Source of the DNA: Alicyclobacillus pomorum DSM 14955 | GTDB lineage: Bacteria; Bacillota; Bacilli; Alicyclobacillales; Alicyclobacillaceae | DNA length: 64,000 nucleotides | Direction: 5' to 3' | Assembly: GCF_000472905.1 (NCBI RefSeq) | Contig: NZ_AXAR01000003.1 | Coordinates: 104,786 to 168,785, forward strand | Part shown: positions 17,505 through 28,256 of the stretch, piece after piece | How positions within the stretch are numbered: the first letter of the stretch is position 1 | Layout of the letters: every line of letters begins with the position of its first letter | The notes under the pieces: generated by a model | What the model was told of the DNA's origin: nothing | Seen by the model: only the letters and a program-made list of their open reading frames with translations | Database searches by the model: none | Position numbers and translations under genes: made by a program

Positions 17505-18797
17505 ATGCGGAGTAAGTCTGAGGCAGCTTTTGAGTCGGCAAAGGCCGTGATGCCAGGTGGTGTAAACAGCCCTGTGCGGGCCTACCGCGCGGTGGGCGGG
17601 ACACCATTTTTTGCCGACAAGGGTGAAGGACCGTATTTGTGGGACATCGACGGCAATCGTTACGTGGACTACCTGTTGTCGTGGGGCCCACTGATTTGGG
17701 GCCATGCGCATCCGGAGATTGTCAAGGCGGTCACGGAGGCGGCGGTCAAAGGTACCAGTTTTGGCGTGCCCACCGAATTAGAGACCCGCATGGCGCGGCT
17801 GGTGGTTGACATTGTGCCGTCAGTGGACGTGGTGCGCATGGTCAACAGTGGAACCGAGGCCACCATGAGTGCACTGCGCCTCGCTCGCGCCTTTACAAAG
17901 AGGCCCTGTATCGTAAAGTTCGAAGGGTGTTATCACGGGCACGCGGACAGCCTGTTGGTGAAAGCCGGTTCTGGCGTCGCCACGTTCGGTCTGCCGGACA
18001 GTCCCGGCGTGACTCCTCAGACAGCCGAAGGCACGTTGACCGTGCCCTACAACGACATTCCGGCGATTGAGGCGCTGTTCGAACAACGTGGGGAGCAGAT
18101 TGCTGCCGTCATTGTGGAACCCGTGGCAGGCAACATGGGTTGCATTCGGCCAAAAGACGGTTTCCTTCAGAAACTGCGCGCATTGACCCAGGAGTACGGT
18201 GCGTTGCTCATCTTTGACGAAGTGATGACTGGATTCCGAGTGGCGCTCGGTGGTGCGCAAGCCCGTTTTGGCATTCAGCCCGATTTAACCACCATGGGCA
18301 AAGTGATTGGTGCGGGACTGCCTGTCGGAGCGTACGGAGGTCGCAGAGACATCATGGCGATGGTGGCGCCAGAGGGGCCGGTCTATCAGGCGGGTACGCT
18401 CTCTGGCAATCCACTCGCGATGGCGGCCGGCGTGGTTGCCCTGGAGATGCTGAAGAACGCTGCAGCGGGCGGACTGTACGACCGGATGCAGGATTACGGG
18501 CAAAAACTCGTAGAAACCTTCGTTGCCGAGGGAAAGCGGCGCGGTATTCCGGTTTCAGGTCACGCCATCGGCGGTATGTTCGGCTTGTTTTTCCGCGATG
18601 CTTCTCCGGAAAATTATGAGCAAGCCAGCCAGTGTGATAAAGAGCGGTATGCTCAATTTTTCCACGCGATGTTGAACAACGGCGTGTCGTTCGCGCCATC
18701 TCAGTTGGAGTCAGGGTTCTTGTCTGCCGTACACGGAGAAACGGAGTTGAATCTGACCCAAGAAGCGATGGTGAGCGCGTTTCGCCAGGTTGGATGA
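17505..18797 (+). CDS. hemL: glutamate-1-semialdehyde 2,1-aminomutase
   Basis: PLP enzyme producing 5-aminolevulinate from the HemA product. From ATG 17505 (GAGGGGTG 5 bases upstream) the protein has 430 residues. It starts SEAAFESAKAVMPGGVNSP, binds PLP through the Lys of [18 protein letters not shown] and keeps VEPVAGNMGC and NSGTEATMSALRLAR. An in-frame ATG 30 bases earlier lacks a ribosome site. It is the last hem gene; hairpins follow at 18816-18835 and 18860-18889. Confidence 0.97.
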   Translation: MRSKSEAAFESAKAVMPGGVNSPVRAYRAVGGTPFFADKGEGPYLWDIDGNRYVDYLLSWGPLIWGHAHPEIVKAVTEAAVKGTSFGVPTELETRMARLVVDIVPSVDVVRMVNSGTEATMSALRLARAFTKRPCIVKFEGCYHGHADSLLVKAGSGVATFGLPDSPGVTPQTAEGTLTVPYNDIPAIEALFEQRGEQIAAVIVEPVAGNMGCIRPKDGFLQKLRALTQEYGALLIFDEVMTGFRVALGGAQARFGIQPDLTTMGKVIGAGLPVGAYGGRRDIMAMVAPEGPVYQAGTLSGNPLAMAAGVVALEMLKNAAAGGLYDRMQDYGQKLVETFVAEGKRRGIPVSGHAIGGMFGLFFRDASPENYEQASQCDKERYAQFFHAMLNNGVSFAPSQLESGFLSAVHGETELNLTQEAMVSAFRQVG

Positions 18798-18859
18798 CGG
18801 AATGAGAACGCGAATCGCCATCCCGCGGGTTGGCGACCATTAACATATCGTATGGACCT

Positions 18860-18889
18860 CACAAACAGCTCCGAAAGGGGCTGTTTGTG
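18860..18889 (+). terminator. hairpin after hemL
   Basis: CACAAACAGCTCC (18860-18872), GAAA tetraloop, GGGGCTGTTTGTG (18877-18889). This is a stable 13-bp stem with one G-T pair but no T run behind it. It probably ends the hem transcript or protects its 3' end. A second imperfect hairpin sits just before it at 18816-18835. Confidence 0.6.
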
Positions 18890-18927
18890 CGTGGACACCG
18901 GGCACTACGGTGGCATGGATGGGCACG

Positions 18928-18964
18928 ACATAAAGGCTCGCCCGAGGGCATACAGTCATACAGT
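18928..18964 (+). promoter_or_regulatory. candidate sigma-E promoter of spoVID with a duplicated -10
   Basis: ACATAAA (18928-18934), 14 bases, CATACAGT (18949-18956), then a second CATACAGT directly abutting (18957-18964). The spacing and -10 fit the mother-cell sigma-E pattern (KMATATT-N14-CATACAHT) apart from one G. spoVID is sigma-E dependent in B. subtilis. Confidence 0.5.
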
Positions 18965-19051
18965 GAGAGGCTGAACATCGTCACGAACGTTTGTACGGAG
19001 CGGCCGGTGTTCTTGTCGCTCCGCCACATCGTGCGAGGAGGAGGGGAACGT

Positions 19052-20644
19052 ATGAGCGAGCCGGATCGTGCCCCGTTGATTCAATTATCCGTAGATCAGG
19101 AAGTTTTTATCGACACGGTTCGCGATGGGGACGTGATTGAAGACGCCACCGTGGCGACCGAGGTGACGTCGTTTGACCGTGTGGATGACGCCTACGTCCT
19201 GGAAGGGGCCATTGTCTTTGCGGGCTATCTGGCGGGCGAAGGGGTGGAACGTGGGGCAGAGGCAGGGGAGTTTGACTCCCTGTCCATCGACTTCGACGGC
19301 GGTTCGATTGCAAAACACGTGCACCATCGCATGCCATTCGTACTTCGTGTCCCGGTCAACTCACAGCCGCGCGGGATTGTCAACGTGGCCAGTCGCCTTG
19401 CGGCATGGAATTTGGAGGTCATCAGCACGGGGTGGATCCGCGTCGTGGCCGACCTCAATATCGTGGGACTGAACGGAAGCCAAGGGTACCACTTCCAGTG
19501 TGGTGCGCAGGAAGCTGGGGATTTGTTTTTTGATCCGTCCTGGGACACGGATTTCGACACAGCCGCCACCCGGGGGGAATCGCCCACGCTTGGCAAGCCG
19601 CCAGCACTGGCGGATCCGACGGTATATGGGGATCCGTCTATGGCGTCGCACTCCCCGGGCACCAACGATGCCTTTGAAGACGTATCGGCAGATAGCGTGG
19701 AACGTGAATTGGAGTGGGCGAGAGGCGTAGAGCATTCCCAATTTGAAGCGGACTCTGGTGGACGACACGAGGATGCGGGCACGAGTGAGCTTCAGGGAAA
19801 AGTCGAAGCGCTAAGCGATGCACGTGGTGGCCACGAACCATTGGATGCGCATGACAGTGAATCATCCGTTCGTGAAAACAGCCGTGCTGAGTCAGAACTG
19901 GGGTCCCATGCTCCAGAAGAACGTCGGGGAGACGATATGAAATCTGAGTCTCACGCTGGAGAACATCAGCGGCACGAAACGGAATCGAGTGCTCGCCAGA
20001 AGCGGCAGCGCACAGCGGATTCACAACCTGCGTCGGACAAAGATGAGTTGCGGTCACTCGACCACGTCTTGGACGGTCAGTCGCTGACAGATCAGGCGGA
20101 GGACCACCAGACGGATGAATCGGCACCACCGTCGACTCCGGTGGTCGAATTTGAGTTTGAGCATCAAGTCAGTGCGGTTGAATTGTCTCAGTCTCAGGCC
20201 GGGCCGGAACTTCCGGCTGAGTCAACCGAGGACTTTGTCCCGTCCCGGAGTTTTAGCGATGATGAGTTTCACGCGACGGCTGGTTTTGTACCGACAGTGC
20301 GCGTGGGCAGCGACTTAGGGCCGAGCCAGTCAAGCGATGTCGACCTGGACAGCGATGACTTCGCGCGTTCAGAGCACACACCATCGGTCAAACAGGAGGA
20401 TTGGGGAGACGAAACGACACATGTCGACAAAGACTTGTGGTCGTTTGTCGACTTCAATGGACCGGAAGCGGCGCACACGTTGCGGTTCGCCATTGTGATG
20501 GAAGAGGAAACACTGGAGCTGGTTGCTGAGCGACTCGGTTGTTCGAAAGCCGATTTGATGCGCGTCAACCGACTCACCGACGAGCCTGTGTATCCTGGGA
20601 GATCCCTGCTCATCCCTAGCACTGCGTCCACGTTGGTGCACTAG
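19052..20644 (+). CDS. spoVID: SpoVID, spore coat encasement protein
   Basis: Mother-cell morphogenetic protein that lets coat proteins spread around the forespore. From ATG 19052 (GAGGAGGAGGGG upstream) it has 530 residues. The N-terminal beta-rich domain covers about residues 1-150. A long acidic, low-complexity middle rich in Asp, Glu, Ser and His runs from about 170 to 440. A C-terminal LysM-like domain (residues about 475-525) includes ETLELVAERLGCSKADLMRVN. This matches the B. subtilis plan, where the C-terminal LysM binds lipid II and the N-terminus binds SpoIVA and SafA. It begins the spoVID-ysxE-cotS-like unit. Confidence 0.9.
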   Translation: MSEPDRAPLIQLSVDQEVFIDTVRDGDVIEDATVATEVTSFDRVDDAYVLEGAIVFAGYLAGEGVERGAEAGEFDSLSIDFDGGSIAKHVHHRMPFVLRVPVNSQPRGIVNVASRLAAWNLEVISTGWIRVVADLNIVGLNGSQGYHFQCGAQEAGDLFFDPSWDTDFDTAATRGESPTLGKPPALADPTVYGDPSMASHSPGTNDAFEDVSADSVERELEWARGVEHSQFEADSGGRHEDAGTSELQGKVEALSDARGGHEPLDAHDSESSVRENSRAESELGSHAPEERRGDDMKSESHAGEHQRHETESSARQKRQRTADSQPASDKDELRSLDHVLDGQSLTDQAEDHQTDESAPPSTPVVEFEFEHQVSAVELSQSQAGPELPAESTEDFVPSRSFSDDEFHATAGFVPTVRVGSDLGPSQSSDVDLDSDDFARSEHTPSVKQEDWGDETTHVDKDLWSFVDFNGPEAAHTLRFAIVMEEETLELVAERLGCSKADLMRVNRLTDEPVYPGRSLLIPSTASTLVH

Positions 20645-20671
20645 TCGCCATTCCCGACAGGCGGTGACAAG

Positions 20672-21661
20672 ATGAGTCTAACCGATGTGTCAGACCTCGA
20701 ACCGCTGTTGCAGCCATACGGCGTGCGTTCCACCCGGGTGTCTCCCTTGGCACCCGGGCGTTTCCGTGTGGACACGTCAACCCGGAGTTACGAAGGGCGC
20801 GTGGTTTCGGAGACGTCGGCCATATCGCGCATGTCCCTTGCGGATTACGCGGCGCACAGACAGTTCCGGCGTACGCAGCGGTTTTTGCTCACGTTATATC
20901 ACGACCGATTCGTTCCAGCTGGGGAAGACCATGTGTTTTATCTGACAGATGCCTGGGTTGGACCGCCTCTGAATGTATCGTTCCGCGACGTGATGGACGG
21001 GATTGACAACCTGTGCCACCTGCATCGGGCGGTGGAGGGGTACAGAGCGTCCCTCCCCACGGACCTGTTTTCGTCAGAGGACCGGTCGGACCGGTGGCTC
21101 GAGGCGCTTCAGAAAGGGGCCCGTTGGCTCGGTGTAGAGAAAATGCTTGGGCGTGCGAAAGAAAACGAGCGACTGTCTGAATGGCTGACGAAGTGGGAGG
21201 ACCTCGCTCAGGCTTCCATTCGTCATTTGGTCAGCGCGGGGTACAAGGAAGTGGCACGCGTATGGCGGGCCAGTCAGGAGATAGCCTGGAATCAGTACCG
21301 GCTGTCCAACCTGATTCGACTGCGAAATGGAAGGATGGCTACCTTGCAATCCGCAGATCCTGTAGCGGACACTCGACTCTATGACCTCGCTTCGTTTTGT
21401 CAAGACATCTGTGCTCGGGGTCACGCGGATGGGGTCATAGAGGCAGTGGAACAGTACGCCAAGCAGATGAAAATCACCCCAGAGGAGAAAGCAATCGTCT
21501 ATGCTTTCACCGCGTTTCCACACCAGGCGTTTGCTGTGGTGCGCAGCTGCCCGTCCGTTGGGGATTCGTCACCGGAGCGTTGGGTGGTCAAGGCGCAACA
21601 GCAGTACAGCGTAGCGCGCACGTTGTTAAAGCAATTGGAACGAAGGGGGAGGATGACGTGA
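20672..21661 (+). CDS. YsxE-like spore coat protein, CotS-family pseudokinase
   Basis: A 329-residue member of the CotS/YsxE group related to aminoglycoside phosphotransferases, placed after spoVID exactly as ysxE is. In the catalytic-loop region the family HGD..xxN appears as AWNQYRLSNLI, so the catalytic Asp and His are gone while Asn remains. The later DFD motif is replaced by QSADP. It should therefore be inactive as a kinase and act structurally. B. subtilis YsxE helps coat encasement together with SpoVID. Its stop overlaps the next start by 4 bases. Confidence 0.8.
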   Translation: MSLTDVSDLEPLLQPYGVRSTRVSPLAPGRFRVDTSTRSYEGRVVSETSAISRMSLADYAAHRQFRRTQRFLLTLYHDRFVPAGEDHVFYLTDAWVGPPLNVSFRDVMDGIDNLCHLHRAVEGYRASLPTDLFSSEDRSDRWLEALQKGARWLGVEKMLGRAKENERLSEWLTKWEDLAQASIRHLVSAGYKEVARVWRASQEIAWNQYRLSNLIRLRNGRMATLQSADPVADTRLYDLASFCQDICARGHADGVIEAVEQYAKQMKITPEEKAIVYAFTAFPHQAFAVVRSCPSVGDSSPERWVVKAQQQYSVARTLLKQLERRGRMT

Positions 21662-22944
21662 GTACTCCAGATCCCTTTGGTGCCATCGAAGCCTACGGGG
21701 CTGACCTCGAGGTGTTGGAGGAATACAACTGCGTTCCGATTCGAGCGCGCATTGTGCGCGACCTGCTGAAAGTGCAAACCGAAAGCGGGGCTCGAGTGTT
21801 GAAGAAAGGCGCCCACAAGGCCGTTCACTTGGACTGGTCGTTTCTTTGTGCAGAGTATGTGGCGAAGTCCGGATTTCCGAACGTGCCTCGGTTCATTCGA
21901 ACTCGGTACGGAGATCCGTACGTGCTCCACTCGACTGGCACGTACTACATGACGGCGTGGCGGCCTGGGCGCGAATTGGACGTCCAGAAGACAAACGAGC
22001 TCTTCGATGGGATGCGGATTCTGGGTGAGTGGCACGAAGCTGCTTTTGGATGTCGACCGCAAGGCATTGAGGTGCCGCGGCGGACGTCATTTGTGACGCG
22101 CATGCGACGCGCGGCGGAAGTGTTGCAGCGATATCGCCAGATGGCGCAAAGCGCACAGGAAACAACTTCGTTTCAGCGGGTATTTGCCGCGAATGCACAG
22201 GACTTGTTTGAACGCTTGCTGGGGTCCCTCCAGCGCCTCGAGGATGCCGATTTCCCGACGGTCGACGGCGCGGCGCGCGAACAAGGGTGGGTGTGTCACG
22301 GGGATTACACCTGCCACAACGTAATCTTGGACGATAGCGCATACACCGTCTGGAACTACGATAAAGTGTACCCGGGTCTCCCGCTCATGGACACCGCTCT
22401 GTACTTGCACAGATACATGCCAGCTTACGACTGGGACCCGGCGGTGCTGGCCTCGGCACTGGAACGTTATCGGGAAGCGAGCCGTTACCCAGAGGACGGT
22501 CAAATCCTCGCTGCGCTGCTCACCGTGCCGCTGCGCTCGATGCAGGTGGTCTCGTGGTACTTCCAGCGCTCTAGGGACTGGGCGGAAGAGGAGTTTGTGC
22601 ACGCGCTTGAGATGTCACTGAACATGGATGTGCAGCGCATGGTCGCTGTGCAGGAGGTATTTGAGGACTCGCGCGAAATCCCAGTTCAGTTGCTTCCGGG
22701 GCCAGTCGCCTGGCAGGCAGACCCCATCCTGGTGCAAGATAGACAGGTCCCATCGAAGGTCAGCTTAGCGGACGAAGCGCCGGCCGGGGACTTCCGTTCC
22801 GGAGTGGAGGCCCGAACGCGGCCAAAAAGACCGCTACCAGGCCGCGCAAACAACGCGCGGGCGAAACGTCGAACGCCAAGCCGCGTTGCCAGTCATCGCC
22901 CCAAGCTATGGGGAGACGCCACACCGGCCGATGAGCGGGAATAA
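21658..22944 (+). CDS. CotS-family spore coat protein with a basic C-terminal tail
   Basis: 428 residues from GTG 21658, behind GGGGGAGG. The kinase-like fold keeps the catalytic loop as CHGDYTCHNVILD, but the metal-binding DFD-type motif reads WNYDK, so activity is doubtful. Resemblance is to CotS/CotI-type coat proteins. After about residue 365 comes a tail rich in Arg, Lys and Pro (ARTRPKRPLPGR, ARAKRRTPSR) that is not part of the fold and may bind polyanions in the coat. It is coupled to the YsxE-like gene and ends at a hairpin at 22948-22975. Confidence 0.78.
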   Translation: MSTPDPFGAIEAYGADLEVLEEYNCVPIRARIVRDLLKVQTESGARVLKKGAHKAVHLDWSFLCAEYVAKSGFPNVPRFIRTRYGDPYVLHSTGTYYMTAWRPGRELDVQKTNELFDGMRILGEWHEAAFGCRPQGIEVPRRTSFVTRMRRAAEVLQRYRQMAQSAQETTSFQRVFAANAQDLFERLLGSLQRLEDADFPTVDGAAREQGWVCHGDYTCHNVILDDSAYTVWNYDKVYPGLPLMDTALYLHRYMPAYDWDPAVLASALERYREASRYPEDGQILAALLTVPLRSMQVVSWYFQRSRDWAEEEFVHALEMSLNMDVQRMVAVQEVFEDSREIPVQLLPGPVAWQADPILVQDRQVPSKVSLADEAPAGDFRSGVEARTRPKRPLPGRANNARAKRRTPSRVASHRPKLWGDATPADERE

Positions 22945-22947
22945 CGG

Positions 22948-22975
22948 GGAAGGACACTCCACGGAGTGTCCTTCC
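22948..22975 (+). terminator. hairpin ending the spoVID unit
   Basis: GGAAGGACACTCC (22948-22960) and GGAGTGTCCTTCC (22963-22975) are perfect complements with only 2 bases between, so the loop opens to about 6. It is followed by TTCGC. It lies between convergent genes and may serve both, though neither side has a real T run. Confidence 0.65.
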
Positions 22976-22997
22976 TTCGCAATGTCGTGGGTATGCG

Positions 22998-23159
22998 CTA
23001 CGGTGCCCCGAGAAACATGGCTACGAATACGATGAACAGGAGCAGCAAAACGAACAAGTCAATGGCACTTGGCCACAAAATGGCGCGCAAAAACAATAGA
23101 AAGATGGCCACCGCCAAGATCACTTTGACAAACCGTGCAAGTGCGTAGAAGAACCCCAC
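22998..23159 (-). CDS. small two-helix membrane protein, function unknown
   Basis: A 53-residue, almost wholly hydrophobic protein (start GTG 23159, reading GFFYALARFVKVILAVAIF; then LFLRAILWPS and LFVLLLLFIVFVAMFLGAP). It is predicted to have two membrane helices separated by a short polar turn. GGGGGACGAGGACAC lies before the GTG; an alternative start at 23186 adds nine residues. A clear sigma-A promoter on the - strand (23198-23226) supports it as a real gene. I recognise no family. It is convergent to the coat operon and divergent from the membrane protein at 23363. Confidence 0.6.
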   Translation of the reverse strand: MGFFYALARFVKVILAVAIFLLFLRAILWPSAIDLFVLLLLFIVFVAMFLGAP

Positions 23160-23197
23160 GTGTCCTCGTCCCCCTCTGTGGAGCACAGACTATGGTA

Positions 23198-23226
23198 TGT
23201 ATATGCAAGCTTGTGACACGGGTCAA
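23198..23226 (-). promoter_or_regulatory. sigma-A promoter of the small membrane protein gene
   Basis: On the - strand: TTGACC (23226-23221), 17 bases, TATACA (23203-23198), about 39 bases before the GTG. This is close to consensus. Confidence 0.65.
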
Positions 23227-23257
23227 CCTTTCGTCGCAGACGATGCAGTCGGAGTTC

Positions 23258-23287
23258 ATGACAAAGCGGGCGCGTCTCTGATAAGAT
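23258..23287 (+). promoter_or_regulatory. candidate promoter of the 23363 gene
   Basis: ATGACA (23258-23263), 18 bases, TAAGAT (23282-23287). The dyad CGTCTC (23273-23278) / GAGACG (23288-23293) brackets the -10 and could be an operator. Confidence 0.4.
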
Positions 23288-23362
23288 GAGACGAGAAAAA
23301 GACCGCGTTTTGCGGATGGTGCATTCCTGTGCAAGTCGCGGAACATATGCGTGGAGGTTCTG

Positions 23363-23857
23363 ATGAGCGAATACACTACAGACAAAGGCATCTGGAACGG
23401 ATGGTACTGGAGGCTCATTGGTCTTTCCGTCATGAGCATCGCCATTGTGCAGCTGTTATTGAAGTACGTCATTCACTACTCATTATTTGTCAGCCTGCCG
23501 ATGGCCGTCCTCGTCATTTCTTATATCGTGGTGCCTAGGGCCAAGGAGAGAACGTTGGCAAACGCGCTGCTCGGTGTTTTTTCCATGTTTGTCGTCAGCG
23601 CTGCGCTGGCCCTGATTTTTGAGCCGGCGGTGGTTCAACAAGCCGCAAAGCAACACATCGTCCGGCAGTTCCTCCTCGAGTATTTGGCATTGCCCCTGTT
23701 GCTTGGCATTACGCTCGCGTACGGGTATCTGCGCCTGTCGCAGTGGTCGGATAAGAAGCGAGCGGAGCTGGAAGAGAAACGCCGAGCGCAAATGGTTGCG
23801 GACAAGCCCGTACCGCCCCGACGCATACACCGCAAGAAAAAGCGGAAGAAACGTTGA
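23363..23857 (+). CDS. multi-pass membrane protein with a basic tail, unknown function
   Basis: A 164-residue protein with about four hydrophobic segments (around LIGLSVMSIAIVQLLLKYVI, LFVSLPMAVLVISYIVV, ALLGVFSMFVVSAALALIF and YLALPLLLGITLAYGYL). A strongly basic C-terminus follows (EEKRRAQ..., ending RKKKRKKR) and should face the cytosol. GTGGAGG precedes ATG 23363. I recognise no family. It lies alone between the small antisense gene and the valS leader, with its own promoter candidate. Confidence 0.7.
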   Translation: MSEYTTDKGIWNGWYWRLIGLSVMSIAIVQLLLKYVIHYSLFVSLPMAVLVISYIVVPRAKERTLANALLGVFSMFVVSAALALIFEPAVVQQAAKQHIVRQFLLEYLALPLLLGITLAYGYLRLSQWSDKKRAELEEKRRAQMVADKPVPPRRIHRKKKRKKR

Positions 23858-23883
23858 AACGGTTTCACTTCGCGCGACGCCGC

Positions 23884-23913
23884 TTGACACACCAAAGCGT
23901 ATGTTTGTATCAT
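23884..23913 (+). promoter_or_regulatory. sigma-A promoter of valS
   Basis: TTGACA (23884-23889), 18 bases, TATCAT (23908-23913). The start is expected near 23920, leaving a leader of about 280 bases that holds the T-box. Confidence 0.7.
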
Positions 23914-23944
23914 GTTACGTACATTCAACTTTACGTTTTGGGCG

Positions 23945-24168
23945 AGGAAGAGAAGGAGTAGAGTGCATCCACTCTGTACAGAGAGAACGGTCATTGGCTG
24001 CGAGCCGTTCCAGAGTATCACTCGAAGGTCGTCTCGGAGCTGTCGTTCGACCGGGTCATTCCGTTATCAATGGTCAAGTGTTGCACGGATGTTTCGCAGA
24101 TCCCGTGCAAAAGTCAGGTGGTACCGCGGAAATCAACCTTTCCGTCCTGAAGGACGGAAAGGTTTTTA
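23945..24168 (+). promoter_or_regulatory. T-box riboswitch, valine specific, of valS
   Basis: Stem I: AGTA (loop-E strand) with GAGTG (23961-23965) pairing CACTC (24019-24023) and ACTCTG (23971-23976) pairing CAGAGT (24011-24016), capped by GAACGG/CCGTTC. The specifier side follows the stem as GAAGGTCG, with GTC at 24028-24030, a valine codon. The T-box AGGTGGTACCGCGG is at 24116-24129; its TGGT would pair with a tRNA 3' end having discriminator A. The terminator AACCTTTCCGTCCT/AGGACGGAAAGGTT (24135-24148, 24151-24164) is followed by T5. Uncharged tRNA-Val should stabilise the antiterminator and allow valS transcription. Confidence 0.92.
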
Positions 24169-24200
24169 TTTTGACCCCGATGTGAGGAGGAATCGTTCCC

Positions 24201-26858
<2,658 letters not shown>

Positions 26859-26925
26859 GCTTACGTCCGAACATGCACTGCGGCAGATTCCTAGAGTGAC
26901 CGCGGCGCAGTGAGGAGAATACATT

Positions 26926-28242
26926 ATGTCGGTAGATAAGTACAGGATGATTGACTGGATGCAGTCGTTGAAGCGCTTTGGGATGCACCCAGGACTAGGG
27001 CGCACGCAGGCAGTGCTTTCCGCTCTGGGGCATCCCGAGCAAGGGTTGCGGTTCCTGCACGTGGCGGGTACAAACGGAAAAGGATCTGTGTGCGCGTTTC
27101 TGACGGCGCTGTTGTCCGTTCACCACAGGGTTGGCACATTTACTTCTCCGGCATTTGACGGATATCGAGGAAGGTTCGTGGTGAACGGGCGACAGATGAG
27201 CGAGAGCGAATTCGTGGCCTTGGCGAGTCAGGTGCGCGATGTATGTGAACAGGTCACTCCGGAAGATCCGCTGACTGAATTTGAAGTTTTGACCGTAATG
27301 GCGATACTTTACTTCAAACACGCGCACGTGGATGTGGTCGTGTGGGAAACGGGACTGGGCGGCCGATACGACTCGACCAACGTCGTGACTCCCTTGGTGA
27401 CCGGTATCACCAACGTGAGTCTGGATCATATGGATGTCCTAGGCGACACCGTGCGCCAAATCGCGTATGATAAGGCAGGAATTATCAAGGCAGGGGTGCC
27501 CCTCGTGACAGGGGCGCGCGGAGAAGCGCTTGTAGTCATCAGAGATGTTGCCGCGGATGTGGGCGCTCCGGTGCACGTTCGCGGCAGAGACTTTGTGGAG
27601 ATCCCAGTGAACCCCACACAGTCTCTCATGCATTACCGCGGTCTGTATCGAGACGTATGGGCAGTTCCCCTTGGCCTTTACGGTGTACACCAGATGGAGA
27701 ATGCGGCGGTCGCGCTGGCCATGTACGAGGTGGCTTGCGAGCTAGGTGGATATCAGACGCTGTCGGATACAGCCATCCGCCAAGTGATGGCCGCAGTTCG
27801 CTGGCCAGGCCGCTTTGAGACATTTGAACATAATGGCAAAGTTGTGATTTTAGACGGAGCGCACAATGCCGAAGGCGTACAACGCATGGTACAATCATTG
27901 AGGCAGTTTTCGACAGCGCATGGAATTCCGCCCACAGACTGGACCATGGTGATAGGGATTCTCAATGACAAAGCCGCAGACGCCATGTTGCGCTCGGCGT
28001 TGCCTTATGCTCGCAAGGTGATTGTCACGGCACCAACCGTATCCAGGGCCAGAAATCCAGAGTCGCTCGCGGAACTGATTCGAAGCGAGCGCCGTGATGT
28101 GGAACTGGACGTTATCGGTTCGGTGGAAGATGCGATTCGCATCGCGTTGGCGGAAAAGTACCCTGTGTGTTGTTGGGGATCATTGTATACCGTGCACGAG
28201 GCGAGGAAGGCTATGAAACAATCGGAAGAATTTACGATGTGA
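26926..28242 (+). CDS. folC: folylpolyglutamate / dihydrofolate synthase
   Basis: Mur-ligase-family enzyme adding glutamates to folates. The 438 residues contain the P loop HVAGTNGKGSVCAF at about residue 45, ETGLGGRYDSTN, the Omega-loop region and the C-terminal domain with ILDGAHNAEG. Gene order valS-folC is as in B. subtilis. The 7-bp repeat CACTGCG (26876-26882) / CGCAGTG (26906-26912) ends directly before the ribosome site GAGGAG and might modulate translation. Confidence 0.96.
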   Translation: MSVDKYRMIDWMQSLKRFGMHPGLGRTQAVLSALGHPEQGLRFLHVAGTNGKGSVCAFLTALLSVHHRVGTFTSPAFDGYRGRFVVNGRQMSESEFVALASQVRDVCEQVTPEDPLTEFEVLTVMAILYFKHAHVDVVVWETGLGGRYDSTNVVTPLVTGITNVSLDHMDVLGDTVRQIAYDKAGIIKAGVPLVTGARGEALVVIRDVAADVGAPVHVRGRDFVEIPVNPTQSLMHYRGLYRDVWAVPLGLYGVHQMENAAVALAMYEVACELGGYQTLSDTAIRQVMAAVRWPGRFETFEHNGKVVILDGAHNAEGVQRMVQSLRQFSTAHGIPPTDWTMVIGILNDKAADAMLRSALPYARKVIVTAPTVSRARNPESLAELIRSERRDVELDVIGSVEDAIRIALAEKYPVCCWGSLYTVHEARKAMKQSEEFTM

Positions 28243-28256
28243 GGACGGTGAGGCGC

